A DNA stretch of 64,000 bases from Bosea sp. NBC_00550. GTDB taxonomy: Bacteria > Pseudomonadota > Alphaproteobacteria > Rhizobiales > Beijerinckiaceae. Under the pieces are notes generated by a model. The model was not told the DNA's origin. It ran no database searches and saw only the letters and a program-made list of their open reading frames with translations. The translations under genes were made by a program, and so were the position numbers. Below, in pieces: positions 17,593 to 26,442 of the stretch. Numbering within the stretch: the first letter of the stretch is position 1; the number at the start of each line of letters is the position of its first letter. The stretch spans positions 558,001-622,000 of the forward strand of contig NZ_CP102772.1 in NCBI RefSeq assembly GCF_026020075.1. The letters are read 5' to 3'.

Positions 17593-18693
17593 GTGTCGGG
17601 CAGCGAGTTCGAAAACACCTTGATCGACGGCATATATGAAGCCGCGATCGTGCCTGAAGGCTGGTCCCGCGTGTTGCGGGACACGGCTCGGCTCGCCGGT
17701 TGCAGGGAAGCCTTGCTTGGTACGGTGCTCGATGACGAGGCCCGTCTGGTCGGTTCGTCTCCGGAGTTCGCCGAGGCCTATGAGGACGTGCTGCGGCGCA
17801 TCCCGTTTCAGATTAACCAGCGGGCGCAACGCCTGCTGGTCAGCGGCCGGCACGGCTTCATCACGGATGAGGATGTCTTCACCCGCGAGGAGATCGCAAG
17901 CGAGCCGCTTTATCAGGACATCCTGATTCCGGCCGGATACGGTTCCGGCGTCGCGACCGCGATCGCGGCCCCATCTGGCGACATGACGATCATCCACTGC
18001 GAGCGCTCCTTCTCGGAAGGTTTTGTGGGCGCCGCGGGGATCGCCGCTCTCGACAGTTTGCGCTCGCATTTCGCCCGCGCCGGATTGCTCGGCCGCCGGC
18101 TGGCGATGGAGCGGGCGCGAGCCGCATCGCAAGCCCTCGAACTGATGGGATTGCCGGCTGCAGTGCTGGGCCTGCGCGGGCAGGTGATCGATGCCAACGC
18201 CCTGTTCCAGAACCTGATGCCAAGCATCTTCCAGGATCGCACGCTGCGCCTCACTGTTGCGCATGCCCCGGCCGATCAGATGCTGGCCGCGTCGATTGCC
18301 GCATTGTCCCGGCCTGATCTGCCGCAGCCGGTGCGCTCCCTGCCGATCCCCGCACGGCGAGGCGATATGCCGATGGTGCTGCATGTCTCGCCGGTGCGCG
18401 GGCGAGCCCGCGATGTTTTCTCTTTCGCGAGCGCGATCGTCGTCGCCACGCCGGTGACGGCGAGTGCCGGCCCGGAAGCTAGCCTGATCGGCGGGCTCTT
18501 CGACCTGACGCCGGCGGAAGCGCGCCTGGCCGCTGCTATCGCCGCCGGCCATACGCCGCGCGAAGCCGCCCAGCGTCTCGGGGTGACCGAGGCGACGGCC
18601 CGCACGACACTGAAGCATATCCTGGCGAAGACGGGATCGCGGCGGCAGGCAGACCTCGTCGGCCTTCTCAAAAGCGCTGCGCCGCCGCGTTGA
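17593..18693 (+). CDS. LuxR-type HTH transcriptional regulator
   Basis: The 366-residue protein has a C-terminal LuxR/GerE helix-turn-helix (LTPAEARLAAAIAAGHTPRE, then GVTEATARTTLKHILAKTG). The large N-terminal part of about 290 residues has a PAS-like stretch near residues 170-260. It lacks the acyl-homoserine-lactone-binding signature residues. It resembles orphan LuxR regulators of Rhizobiales that sense an unknown signal. No ATG fits; GTG at 17593 follows GGGGGC and is my choice, with TTG codons at 17572 and 17581 as alternatives. It is flanked by two hairpins with a shared CCCCCATTTGG core. Confidence 0.85.
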   Translation: MSGSEFENTLIDGIYEAAIVPEGWSRVLRDTARLAGCREALLGTVLDDEARLVGSSPEFAEAYEDVLRRIPFQINQRAQRLLVSGRHGFITDEDVFTREEIASEPLYQDILIPAGYGSGVATAIAAPSGDMTIIHCERSFSEGFVGAAGIAALDSLRSHFARAGLLGRRLAMERARAASQALELMGLPAAVLGLRGQVIDANALFQNLMPSIFQDRTLRLTVAHAPADQMLAASIAALSRPDLPQPVRSLPIPARRGDMPMVLHVSPVRGRARDVFSFASAIVVATPVTASAGPEASLIGGLFDLTPAEARLAAAIAAGHTPREAAQRLGVTEATARTTLKHILAKTGSRRQADLVGLLKSAAPPR

Positions 18694-18697
18694 AGCC

Positions 18698-18720
18698 GCA
18701 ACCCCCCATTTGGGGGATGC
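18698..18720. promoter_or_regulatory. Palindrome CCCCC-ATTT-GGGGG after the LuxR gene
   Basis: A 14-base near-perfect palindrome (with outer GCA/TGC pairing) directly after the LuxR stop. There is no T-tract, so a terminator is doubtful. The core matches the loop region of the hairpin before the gene, so it may be a binding site for the regulator. Confidence 0.4.
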
Positions 18721-18885
18721 GCGCCTGTCGAAGCAGGGCGAGGCTGTCCGGGCGCGGGCTTTATGCCCGAGCGAACGTAACCTCGCGCCGCCACAGCCGG
18801 GTCAAGCGGCGTGGCGGTTTTTTTCTCGCCGAGCCGTCCGGTCGACTGCGTCTGCCGGCCCGCGGACTGCGTGCGTCCCGGCCAT

Positions 18886-18920
18886 CTCGAAAAAGAAAGA
18901 CGCCGGCGATTGCCGGCGTC
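18886..18920 (-). terminator. Intrinsic terminator of the FAH-family gene
   Basis: On the reverse strand, GACGCCGGC-AATC-GCCGGCGTC is followed by TTTCTTTTTC, about 40 bases after the stop of the fumarylacetoacetate-hydrolase-family gene. The stem is a perfect 9 bp. Confidence 0.9.
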
Positions 18921-18960
18921 TGATGGTGGGAGCGGGCAACTCGCTCGCCCTATGGCGGGC

Positions 18961-19809
18961 TCAGCCCTTGTAGACGACGAAATTCTGCTTCTGCTCGCCG
19001 AGGCCTTCGATGCCCAGCGTCACCACTTCGCCGCCCTTCAGGAAGCGCGGCGGCTTGAAGCCGAGGCCGACGCCGGGAGGCGTCCCGGTGGTGATCACGT
19101 CGCCCGGATCAAGGCGCATGAACTGGCTGATGTAGTGCACCAGATAGGCGGCGCCGAAGATCATCGTCTTGGTCGAGCCGTTCTGGACGCGCTCGCCGTC
19201 GACCGCCAGCCACATGCCGAGATTCTGGATATCCTTGACCTCGTCGGTCGTGACCAGCCAGGGGCCGAGGGGGCCGAAGGTCGGGCAGCCCTTGCCCTTG
19301 GCCCACTGGCCGCCGCGCTCCTGCTGGAATTCGCGCTCGGAGACGTCGTTGCAGACGCAGAAGCCGGCGATCGCGGCCATGGCGTCCTTCTCCTCGATAT
19401 AGGAGCCGCCATCGCCGATCACGATCGCAAGCTCGACCTCCCAGTCGGTCTTCTTTGAGCCCTTGGGAATGACGACGTCGTCATTGGGGCCGACGATGCA
19501 GTTCGGCGCCTTGTTGAAGAGGATCGGCTCCTTCGGAATCTCGGCTCCGGTCTCGGCCGCGTGGTCGGCGAAGTTGAGGCCGACGGCGATGAAGTTGCGC
19601 ACGTCGCCCACGCAGGCGCCGATGCGCGGCGAGCCCGAAACGAGCGGCAGCGAGTCCGGGGAGAGCGCCTTGAGCTTGGCGAGAGAGGCCGAGGTCAGCG
19701 CCTTGCCGGCGACATCGGAAATGACGCCGGACAGGTCGCGCAACCCGCCCTGGGCATCGAGAAGGGCCGGCTTTTCCTGGCCGAGCGCGCCGTAGCGGAG
19801 CAGTTTCAA
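18961..19809 (-). CDS. Fumarylacetoacetate hydrolase (FAH) family protein
   Basis: The 282-residue protein has an N-terminal cap domain (MKLLRYGALGQEKPALLD) and the FAH catalytic domain: VGLNFADHAAETG, the metal-binding acidic residues in DWEVELAIVIG, NDVSEREFQ, and DVITTGTPPGVGLGFKPP. This subgroup includes ureidoglycolate lyase-like, oxaloacetate decarboxylase and 2-hydroxyhepta-diene-dioate isomerase-like enzymes. It is often auto-named ureidoglycolate lyase. With no allantoin or catechol genes nearby, the substrate stays open. Confidence 0.87.
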   Translation of the reverse strand: MKLLRYGALGQEKPALLDAQGGLRDLSGVISDVAGKALTSASLAKLKALSPDSLPLVSGSPRIGACVGDVRNFIAVGLNFADHAAETGAEIPKEPILFNKAPNCIVGPNDDVVIPKGSKKTDWEVELAIVIGDGGSYIEEKDAMAAIAGFCVCNDVSEREFQQERGGQWAKGKGCPTFGPLGPWLVTTDEVKDIQNLGMWLAVDGERVQNGSTKTMIFGAAYLVHYISQFMRLDPGDVITTGTPPGVGLGFKPPRFLKGGEVVTLGIEGLGEQKQNFVVYKG

Positions 19810-20222
19810 GGTGTTTCCCCCGTTTCAAACGATCTAAATGGGTCCGGGACTTTGACTGGATGCCCGTCCGAAGCGCAAGCCCATATCGGCGCATGACCCG
19901 CCCGCAGCATGATGGTGGGTTGTTGCCCGAATGCAACGTGACGTTTCAAAGCGACTGTTGCGGTGACGAATGCCGGCCGGGTTGGCGGAAGCGCCACGGG
20001 TGCAAAACCGGCAATAGTTCGCATGTGAACCATCCTTTTCTGAACGATCTTTCGGCCGACCTCGCAAAAACTGTCATTTTTGGCCGATTTTTGCCTTCGC
20101 AGGCGCGAATACGGAAATCTGGCGGCGGATTTTGGACGATGCGGGCGGGATTGCGGCGGCAAACGGCACGCGGCATGGTTCGAATCAAGCGAGGTCCTGC
20201 GCCTCGAAGAACCGTAACTGGG
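19810..20222. other. Intergenic region between divergent FAH and FadL-type genes
   Basis: The 413 bases hold no convincing gene. The DNA is locally A+T-richer than its surroundings (around 20020-20110), which fits promoters for both divergent genes. I see no named operator. Confidence 0.5.
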
Positions 20223-21551
20223 ATGGATTCGATGAAGGGCCTTGTTCGTACCGCTGCCGCCGCCACGGTTTCCGTTGCCGCTCTTCTTGCTGCTGGAGCC
20301 GCCTCGGCGAGTTCCTTCGCGATCCGCAGCGGCCAGGGCGCCGAAGGTCTCGGTATGGCCTATGCGGGCGCCGCGTCCGGCGGGATCGGCATGGGCGCGA
20401 TGGCCTGGAACCCGGCGACCATCACCATGTTCCCCGGCCGGCACAGCAACTGGAACTTCACCTACCTCAACGCCAATGGCGATTATCAGCCGACGTCACC
20501 CTCGCGTATCGGCTCGCCCGTCGGGCCGCTGAATCCCATTCAGCTCGGTACCGGCAACCTCGGCGGCGACGGTGCCTTCATCCCGGCTTCGGCCAGTGCC
20601 TGGCAACTGACCGACCGGCTTTGGGTTGGCATGACCACGGGCGCCCCCTATGGCCTGCGCTCGAAGCCCGACAACCAGGCCCACGCCGCTCAGATTTATG
20701 GTCGCTCGGCCAAGGTCGTGACGGTGAACGTCTCGCCGACCATAGGTTATAAGGTCAATGACTGGCTCTCTGTCGGTGCCGCCATGCAGGTCCAGTACCT
20801 CAGCGCGACCCTTAAGCAGGCGAGTGGTCTTGCCCCCACGGCAGCACCTGTCATTCTCGACGGTGATACGATCGATTTTGGCTATCGCTTCGGTTTGACG
20901 CTGACGCCGTTCAACGGGACCAACATCGGCCTGGCCTATCGTTCGTCGATACACCAGAGCCTCAACGGCTCGCTGAGCACGCCGCTCGCCCGCATCCCGG
21001 TCAAGGCCAACCTCAACCTTCCCGATTCGGTCGTCTTCGGTCTCTCGCAGGTTATCAACGACCAGTGGCAGGTCCACGCCGGCGTCGAGTGGACGAACTG
21101 GAGCCGTTTCCGCAACATCCCCGTGGTGAGCAAGCTCAACGGCCTCCCGGCGACGAGCCTCAACTTCCAGTACGACGACGCCTGGTTCTTCAGCGGCGGC
21201 GTCGAGTACAAGTATAGCAATGATCTGACCCTGCGCGCCGGTATCGGCTACGAACTGTCCGCGGTGAACGACCGTAATCGCACGATCTACATCTCGGACA
21301 ACGACCGGCTGTGGCTCAGTGCCGGTGCGAGCTATCAGGTTACCGATCGGATCAAGCTCGACGTTGGCTACACCTATATCGACGTGAAGAAGGCGTCGGT
21401 GAACTACACTGGCGGCCATCCGCAGCAGGGTGCGGTGTTCTACACCGCCGAGGCCAAGCCCTACATTCACATCGCCTCGGTTGGCATCACGTATAACTGG
21501 GACGATCCGAAGCAGACGATCCCGGTTCAGCCGGTCGTGCGCAAGTACTGA
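20223..21551 (+). CDS. Outer membrane transport protein, OmpP1/FadL family
   Basis: The protein of about 440 residues has a cleavable signal peptide ending AAGAASA-SSFAIRSG, then the FadL-like N-terminal hatch with QGAEGLGMAYAGAASGG and an AWNPATITMFPG segment. Beta-strand repeats follow (for example VSPTIGYKVNDWLSVGAAM, and a YSNDLTLRAGIGYELSAVND-like pattern). It should form a 14-strand barrel passing hydrophobic molecules such as long-chain fatty acids or aromatics. The ATG at 20223 or one at 20232 (MKGLVRT) may be used. A strong terminator follows. Confidence 0.9.
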   Translation: MDSMKGLVRTAAAATVSVAALLAAGAASASSFAIRSGQGAEGLGMAYAGAASGGIGMGAMAWNPATITMFPGRHSNWNFTYLNANGDYQPTSPSRIGSPVGPLNPIQLGTGNLGGDGAFIPASASAWQLTDRLWVGMTTGAPYGLRSKPDNQAHAAQIYGRSAKVVTVNVSPTIGYKVNDWLSVGAAMQVQYLSATLKQASGLAPTAAPVILDGDTIDFGYRFGLTLTPFNGTNIGLAYRSSIHQSLNGSLSTPLARIPVKANLNLPDSVVFGLSQVINDQWQVHAGVEWTNWSRFRNIPVVSKLNGLPATSLNFQYDDAWFFSGGVEYKYSNDLTLRAGIGYELSAVNDRNRTIYISDNDRLWLSAGASYQVTDRIKLDVGYTYIDVKKASVNYTGGHPQQGAVFYTAEAKPYIHIASVGITYNWDDPKQTIPVQPVVRKY

Positions 21552-21571
21552 GCGTTCCGACAAGCGTTCGA

Positions 21572-21604
21572 GAAAGCCGGCCCTTGGGCCGGCTTTCCTG
21601 TTTT
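21572..21604 (+). terminator. Intrinsic terminator of the FadL-type gene
   Basis: GAAAGCCGGCCC and GGGCCGGCTTTC form a perfect 12-bp stem around TT, followed by a T-rich tail, 20 bases after the stop. Confidence 0.85.
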
Positions 21605-21652
21605 GGGGGCAGGCGGAAGCAGGCCTGCCTGCGAAAGGCATCCGGTCTGAAG

Positions 21653-22465
21653 TCAGGCCGACACTTCCGCCAGCAATCTCGGATTGGCAGCCAGGGCGCC
21701 CGCTCGGGTCTGCGTCAAGGCTCCAGCCCATTGCGGATGCCGGCGTTTCGCTTTCTTGATGACTTCGACGAGACGGCGGGGACTGGCACGGCGCAGTCTG
21801 GCCACGGCAGCGGAGAGCTCCACGCCGTTGCGCCGCCGGGTCGCGGCGAGGAGCGACTGGAACGCGACCGTGCCCGCCAGCATCCCGGTCACATGGTGCT
21901 GGGCGGAGTGTACCGGCACGAGTTCAGCGGTCGGTATGCGCGCGGCATGGCCGAAATCCGGGGCGTAGGAGGGATCGACGAAGACGTAGACCCTGCCGGA
22001 AACATCGTCGGCCCGGATCGCGTCTCCCGTGCGTCCTGCGACGAAATACTGCTCGTAGCGCCGATCGTACGGGGCGACATGCGCCGGATCGATCGACCAT
22101 TGCGGGCAGAGCGACAGCGCGGTGGAGGCACCGAGCGGGCGGGAATATTTCGCCGCCCCGTATCCACCCATGGACGATCCATAGGTCACGATCTCCGGAT
22201 AAGCGGCGCGCAGTTCCTGTGTTGCCGCAAGCGCTTGAAGCATATTGGCCTCCGGGTACCAATTCGGACGTTTGGCCATGAAGCCGAGCACGCTCAGATC
22301 CGTTCGCTGTGCCAGTGGGCGCCCGAAGAAATCCGTGCCATCGGCGAGGGTGTTCAAGGGGCCGAAGGTGACGAGCAGGATGTCGCCAGCTCCCCGATGA
22401 AAGATGACTTGAATCTCGTCGTCGTCGTAAACGATCACGCCGGGAGGCCTCCCTTCAAATTGCAC
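21653..22465 (-). CDS. Alpha/beta-hydrolase-like protein of unknown function
   Basis: The 270-residue protein has one clear motif, VTYGSSMGGYGAAKYS, a nucleophile-elbow-like GxSxGG that fits an alpha/beta hydrolase with Ser as nucleophile. DILLVTFGP upstream could supply the oxyanion strand, and a late HHVTG could carry the catalytic His. The C-terminal 60 residues are basic. No signal peptide is seen. I do not recognise a named family; related proteins appear near surface polysaccharide genes. The substrate is unknown. Confidence 0.7.
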   Translation of the reverse strand: MQFEGRPPGVIVYDDDEIQVIFHRGAGDILLVTFGPLNTLADGTDFFGRPLAQRTDLSVLGFMAKRPNWYPEANMLQALAATQELRAAYPEIVTYGSSMGGYGAAKYSRPLGASTALSLCPQWSIDPAHVAPYDRRYEQYFVAGRTGDAIRADDVSGRVYVFVDPSYAPDFGHAARIPTAELVPVHSAQHHVTGMLAGTVAFQSLLAATRRRNGVELSAAVARLRRASPRRLVEVIKKAKRRHPQWAGALTQTRAGALAANPRLLAEVSA

Positions 22466-22547
22466 TAAGATAGGCTGAAGGAAGCGGACAATAGAACGAT
22501 GATACTGACGCGCAACATTTCAAAAAAGGTTCGAATTCAGTCGAAAG

Positions 22548-23672
22548 CTATAGCTGGCGAAAGAGCGCCGCATGCCTCTCGGCTTTCTCGTCGTAGCCCG
22601 CGGCGTTGGGATGCAGCGTATCGGACATCAAATTCCGCGCCACGGCGCTGTCGTAGTCGCCCCAGATGGCGGCGGTATCGATAAGAGGGCAGGCGATTTC
22701 GTCGGACAATTCGCGCATGGCCTGCCGGTAGGCACTCAGCGGATAGGCATAGGGACCGCGGGGGCCAGCCGGGTTGCTGGTTTCGAGAATGACGTCGCCG
22801 GTCGGGGTGCACAGATTGATCAGCGCGCGCAGGCTGGCCTTGAACTCGTCCGGGGCGACGCCCTTCTGCCAGTCGTTGAGCCCGAAGTTGATGACGGAGA
22901 GGTGAGGGCGGATCTGCGGGATGGTGTTCGCCACGGAATAGGGCGAGCGGGTGTCGGCGGCCATGGCGACGGTCGCGCCGCTGATGCCATGGTTGAAGAT
23001 CGCGACTTCGGGGGTCCCGGGCGAGTGTCCGTGCTGCGCCAGCAGGCGGATCGTGCCGGTCAGGCCCGTGAACCGAACTGCATGAATGGACGGCGTCAGA
23101 CCGGACAGTGTCAGCCGATGGAAACCCGTCGTGCTGTACGGCACCGCGGTCTCGGCCCCGTCATCGATCGCATAGCTGAAGGAGGAGGCGCCGGATGCGT
23201 AATACAGCGCCTCGAACCGGGTGCAGGCGACGGCTGTGGTGTGTGTCGCAGCATCGCCTGGCTCGAGGCGGATCGCATTGGCTGCGACCATCGCGCCCGC
23301 AGTCGACAGCCGCCCGTCGCCGCCAGCAAGTCCGCCGAGGGCCATCATCGTCTCGCGCGACCATTTGAGCCCGGGCGCATTCATGATGTCGGCGACGCGC
23401 TGCGGGACCGCCTTCGCATAAGCTTCGCCGCCCCACTGCCGGATGGTGCCGATGCCGCGCGTGATGCTGTCGCCCTCGTAGAGGATGCGTGTATCGGCCT
23501 TTCCGGCACGCGTTTCAGCGAGCGCGGCGCGGAACTTCGGCAGCTTGTGCCGGTCGAAATTGCGCAGCGCTTCGATGCCTGCGGCACTGCCTGCCGATGG
23601 AGATAGCGCGAGGGCGAGACTCCCACCGAGGAAACCGCGCCGGGAAAGATGACGAATGATCGCGCTTCTCAC
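22548..23672 (-). CDS. SGNH/GDSL hydrolase with Tat signal
   Basis: The 374-residue protein begins with a twin-arginine signal (HLSRRGFLGGSLALALS), so it is probably exported folded. The SGNH blocks are visible: ILYEGDSITRGIG (block I Ser), INFGLNDWQKG (block III Gly-x-Asn-Asp), and SDTLHPNAAGY (block V Asp-x-x-His). An additional beta-rich segment sits between blocks I and III (residues about 110-220), as in carbohydrate-esterase-like members with a jelly-roll insert. It may deacetylate a polysaccharide. It follows the hydrolase-like gene's promoter region on the same strand. Confidence 0.85.
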   Translation of the reverse strand: MRSAIIRHLSRRGFLGGSLALALSPSAGSAAGIEALRNFDRHKLPKFRAALAETRAGKADTRILYEGDSITRGIGTIRQWGGEAYAKAVPQRVADIMNAPGLKWSRETMMALGGLAGGDGRLSTAGAMVAANAIRLEPGDAATHTTAVACTRFEALYYASGASSFSYAIDDGAETAVPYSTTGFHRLTLSGLTPSIHAVRFTGLTGTIRLLAQHGHSPGTPEVAIFNHGISGATVAMAADTRSPYSVANTIPQIRPHLSVINFGLNDWQKGVAPDEFKASLRALINLCTPTGDVILETSNPAGPRGPYAYPLSAYRQAMRELSDEIACPLIDTAAIWGDYDSAVARNLMSDTLHPNAAGYDEKAERHAALFRQL

Positions 23673-23728
23673 TGCGAGCCTGCATCTCCGATCGGCTTAG
23701 AGCCTGCTGCATTTTCGTGGAAAGGCTG

Positions 23729-23825
23729 GTCATCCCGGCCGGAGCGAAGCGGATAGCCGGGATCCATGCCTGAACCTGGACCGGAAGCGCTCCAGCATGA
23801 ATCCCGGGTCAAGCCCGGGATGATG
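23729..23825. repeat. Palindromic intergenic repeat
   Basis: The ends GTCATCCCGG and CCGGGATGAT are complementary; inner arms (GCCGGGATCCATGC and GCATGAATCCCGGG) extend the stem. It sits between phaC and the SGNH hydrolase gene and belongs to the dispersed family of the core region. Confidence 0.85.
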
Positions 23826-23863
23826 CCGTGGTTCCATGCAAAAGCGGCACGCTCTAGAGGCTC

Positions 23864-25687
23864 TTAGACCCTCACCTTCACATAGGTGCCGGGCGCGTCG
23901 GCGAGCGCCGGCAGCTTGCCGCCGCCCGGCTCGCGGGCTGCGACCCTCTTCGGCGCCTGGGCCTGGACCCAGGCGAACCAGTGCGGCCACCACGAGCCCG
24001 GATGCTCCTCGGCCTTAGCCTGCCAGTCGGCATAGGCGCCCTTGGCCGGCCCGCCCGTCCAGTACTGGTACTTCACCTTGTTTGGCGGATTGACGACACC
24101 GGCGATATGGCCGGAGCCCGCCACCACATGCTCGACAGGGCCGCCGAAGCATTGCGAGCCGTTGAAGACGGATTGCGCGGGGGCAATGTGGTCCTCGCGC
24201 GTGGCGAGGTTGTAGATCGGCATCTTCACGCGTCCGATGTCGAGCGTCTTGCCGCCGATGCGCATCTCGCCCTTGGAGAGCTTGTTGTCGAGATAGCAGT
24301 TGCGCAGATAGAAGGAATGGTTCGCCGCCGGCATCCGGGTCGAATCCGAATTCCAGTAGAGTAGGTCGAAGGCGGTCGGCGCCTTGCCCTTGAGGTAGTT
24401 GTTGATCGCATAGGACCAGATCAGGTCGTTGGGCCTGAGCATGTTGAAGGCGCCGGACATGCGGGAACCGTCGAGATAGCCGGTCTTGGCCATCTGATCC
24501 TCGATCGCGCGGATCTGCTCCTCATCCACGAAGACCGAGAGTTCGCCGGCCTGCGAGAAATCGACCTGCGTGGTGAAGAAGGTGGCGCTTTCGATCCGCT
24601 TGTCGCCGATGGCGGCCATGTAAGCCAGCGTGACGCCGAGCAGCGTGCCGCCGACGCAGTAGCCGATGGCGGAGACGCGCTTCTCGCCCGTCACCTGCTC
24701 GATCACGTCGAGGGCGGCGAAGATGCCCTCGCGCATATAGCTCTCGAAATCCTTTGCGGCGTGCCGGGCGTCAGGGTTGACCCAGGAGACGCAGAACACC
24801 GTCAGCCCCTGCTCGACGCACCAGCGGATGAAGCTCTTCTCCGGATTGAGGTCGAGGATGTAGAACTTGTTGATCCAGGGCGGCACGATCAGCAGCGGCC
24901 GCTTCAGCACCTGCGGAGTCGCCGGGGCGTACTGGATCAGCTCCATGATCTCGTTGCGGAAGATGACCTTGCCGGGGGTGGTCGCGATGTTGACGCCGAC
25001 CTCGAAGGCGCTGGCGTCGGACTGGCGGATCTTGAGCTCGCCGCCGCCGGCCTCGACGTCCTCGGCGAACATCTTCATGCCGCGCACGAGGTTCTCGCCG
25101 CTCTGCTGCAGGGTCTCGCGCAGCAGCTCGGGATTGGTCGCGACGAAATTGGTCGGCGAGAGCGCTCCGGCGATCTGCTTGATGTAGAAGCGTGCCTTGT
25201 TACGGGTATGGGGATCGAGGTCGTCGGCCTTGTCGACCATGGCCTCGGCCCAGCGCGAGCCGATCAGATAGGCCTGCTTGATGAAGTCGAAGGTCGGGTG
25301 GTTCGTCCAGTCCGGATCCTTGAAGCGGGTGTCGCGCTTGTCGGGTTCGGCAACGGGCGCGACCTCCTCGCCGCTGGCGCGCTTCAGGGCCGTGCTCCAC
25401 AGATTCATGAAGTCGCCGGTGAGCGAGGCCTGCGCCTCGATGATCTTGGCGGGATCGTTGACCCAGCGCTCGGCCACGCGGCTGAGCGTCTTGACCATGT
25501 CGCTCGCCTCCTCGGCCTGGCCGGTCTTGGCATCGCCGCGTTCGAGGGGCTTCAGATAAGCGGCCGTGACCTTGCCGTATTCCTCGACGAGCCGGCCCAT
25601 GTTCTGGGCGAACTGGTCGAAGTCGGGGACGGCGGCTTCGGCGGAGCTGCTGGTGCCCTTGGACTTGTCGTCGGCGTGCCGGCTCAT
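23864..25687 (-). CDS. phaC: Class I polyhydroxyalkanoate synthase
   Basis: The 607-residue enzyme polymerises (R)-3-hydroxyacyl-CoA into PHA/PHB on granule surfaces. The lipase-like box [13 protein letters not shown] holds the catalytic Cys. [19 protein letters not shown] and the C-terminal [18 protein letters not shown] (catalytic His) are typical of PhaC, as is the FVATNPELL segment of the N-terminal domain. The length fits class I. No phaR, phaP, phaA or phaB lies in this window, so precursor genes are elsewhere. It is divergent from a small lipoprotein gene. Confidence 0.95.
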   Translation of the reverse strand: MSRHADDKSKGTSSSAEAAVPDFDQFAQNMGRLVEEYGKVTAAYLKPLERGDAKTGQAEEASDMVKTLSRVAERWVNDPAKIIEAQASLTGDFMNLWSTALKRASGEEVAPVAEPDKRDTRFKDPDWTNHPTFDFIKQAYLIGSRWAEAMVDKADDLDPHTRNKARFYIKQIAGALSPTNFVATNPELLRETLQQSGENLVRGMKMFAEDVEAGGGELKIRQSDASAFEVGVNIATTPGKVIFRNEIMELIQYAPATPQVLKRPLLIVPPWINKFYILDLNPEKSFIRWCVEQGLTVFCVSWVNPDARHAAKDFESYMREGIFAALDVIEQVTGEKRVSAIGYCVGGTLLGVTLAYMAAIGDKRIESATFFTTQVDFSQAGELSVFVDEEQIRAIEDQMAKTGYLDGSRMSGAFNMLRPNDLIWSYAINNYLKGKAPTAFDLLYWNSDSTRMPAANHSFYLRNCYLDNKLSKGEMRIGGKTLDIGRVKMPIYNLATREDHIAPAQSVFNGSQCFGGPVEHVVAGSGHIAGVVNPPNKVKYQYWTGGPAKGAYADWQAKAEEHPGSWWPHWFAWVQAQAPKRVAAREPGGGKLPALADAPGTYVKVRV

Positions 25688-25803
25688 GAGTCGTCCTTCC
25701 CCCTCGTGTTTTAGGATAGCGCATGGCTTCCCATTTTGGTCCTATTAAGGACGCAGCCGCTGTGCTTTACCAAGCACATTCGACAAACCCGCTGGATGAA
25801 CCC

Positions 25804-26259
25804 ATGCTGATCGAGATGCCCGCGAGAAAGCCGCTTCTAATTGCGGGGGTGGTGCTTGCGGCCGGCCTCGCCCTGGCAGGCTGCGCGAGCGACGAAGGCA
25901 TCAAGGGCGTGGCGGAAGCAGCCGGCATGGCGACGACGCCGCAGGAGGCGAAGACCTTCGTCAGGGAGACCCGGCAGGCGGACACGAACTACATCGCTGT
26001 CGGCAGCAGGATCCCGGTCGATACCCTCTGCCCGGGACCGAAGCCGCCGCCGCCCTATGTGCCGTCCGGAGACGCCGCCCGCTTCGCTGCGCCGAAGCCT
26101 GCCCGCGGCGCGAACGACCCCTGCAAGCGGCGCTCGGATTTCGAGAAGATCGAAGCCCAGCTCGAGGCCAAGCGGCAGGTCAACGAAAGCGCCGGCAACC
26201 AGGCGAAGGCGCTGGGGGCGACGCCGCCACCGCAGCCCGCAAAGATCCCCACGAACTGA
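25804..26259 (+). CDS. Putative lipoprotein of unknown function
   Basis: The 151-residue protein has an N-terminal hydrophobic segment ending in ALAGC, a lipobox, so the mature protein probably begins at that Cys. Two proline-rich stretches (GPKPPPPYVPSG and a C-terminal ATPPPQPAK) flank a short charged helix with KIEAQLEAKRQ. No family is recognised. It lies between phaC and the aminotransferase gene, with about 180 bases before the latter. Confidence 0.65.
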   Translation: MLIEMPARKPLLIAGVVLAAGLALAGCASDEGIKGVAEAAGMATTPQEAKTFVRETRQADTNYIAVGSRIPVDTLCPGPKPPPPYVPSGDAARFAAPKPARGANDPCKRRSDFEKIEAQLEAKRQVNESAGNQAKALGATPPPQPAKIPTN

Positions 26260-26442
26260 CCGACGGCCTTCGTCTTTGCAGCGGAGCGCCCCGCCGCAGG
26301 TGTCGCCATTTCGTCGCAGTCGCAAAATCTTGCGTTTTTTCTCCTGTGCGGACGAAAGATGCGGTGCTAAGCACCTCCGGCGCAAGGAAGTGATGCGCGC
26401 GAAAAGACATTGCCGGCGCCTCCGGCCGAGGACCTGTTCGAG

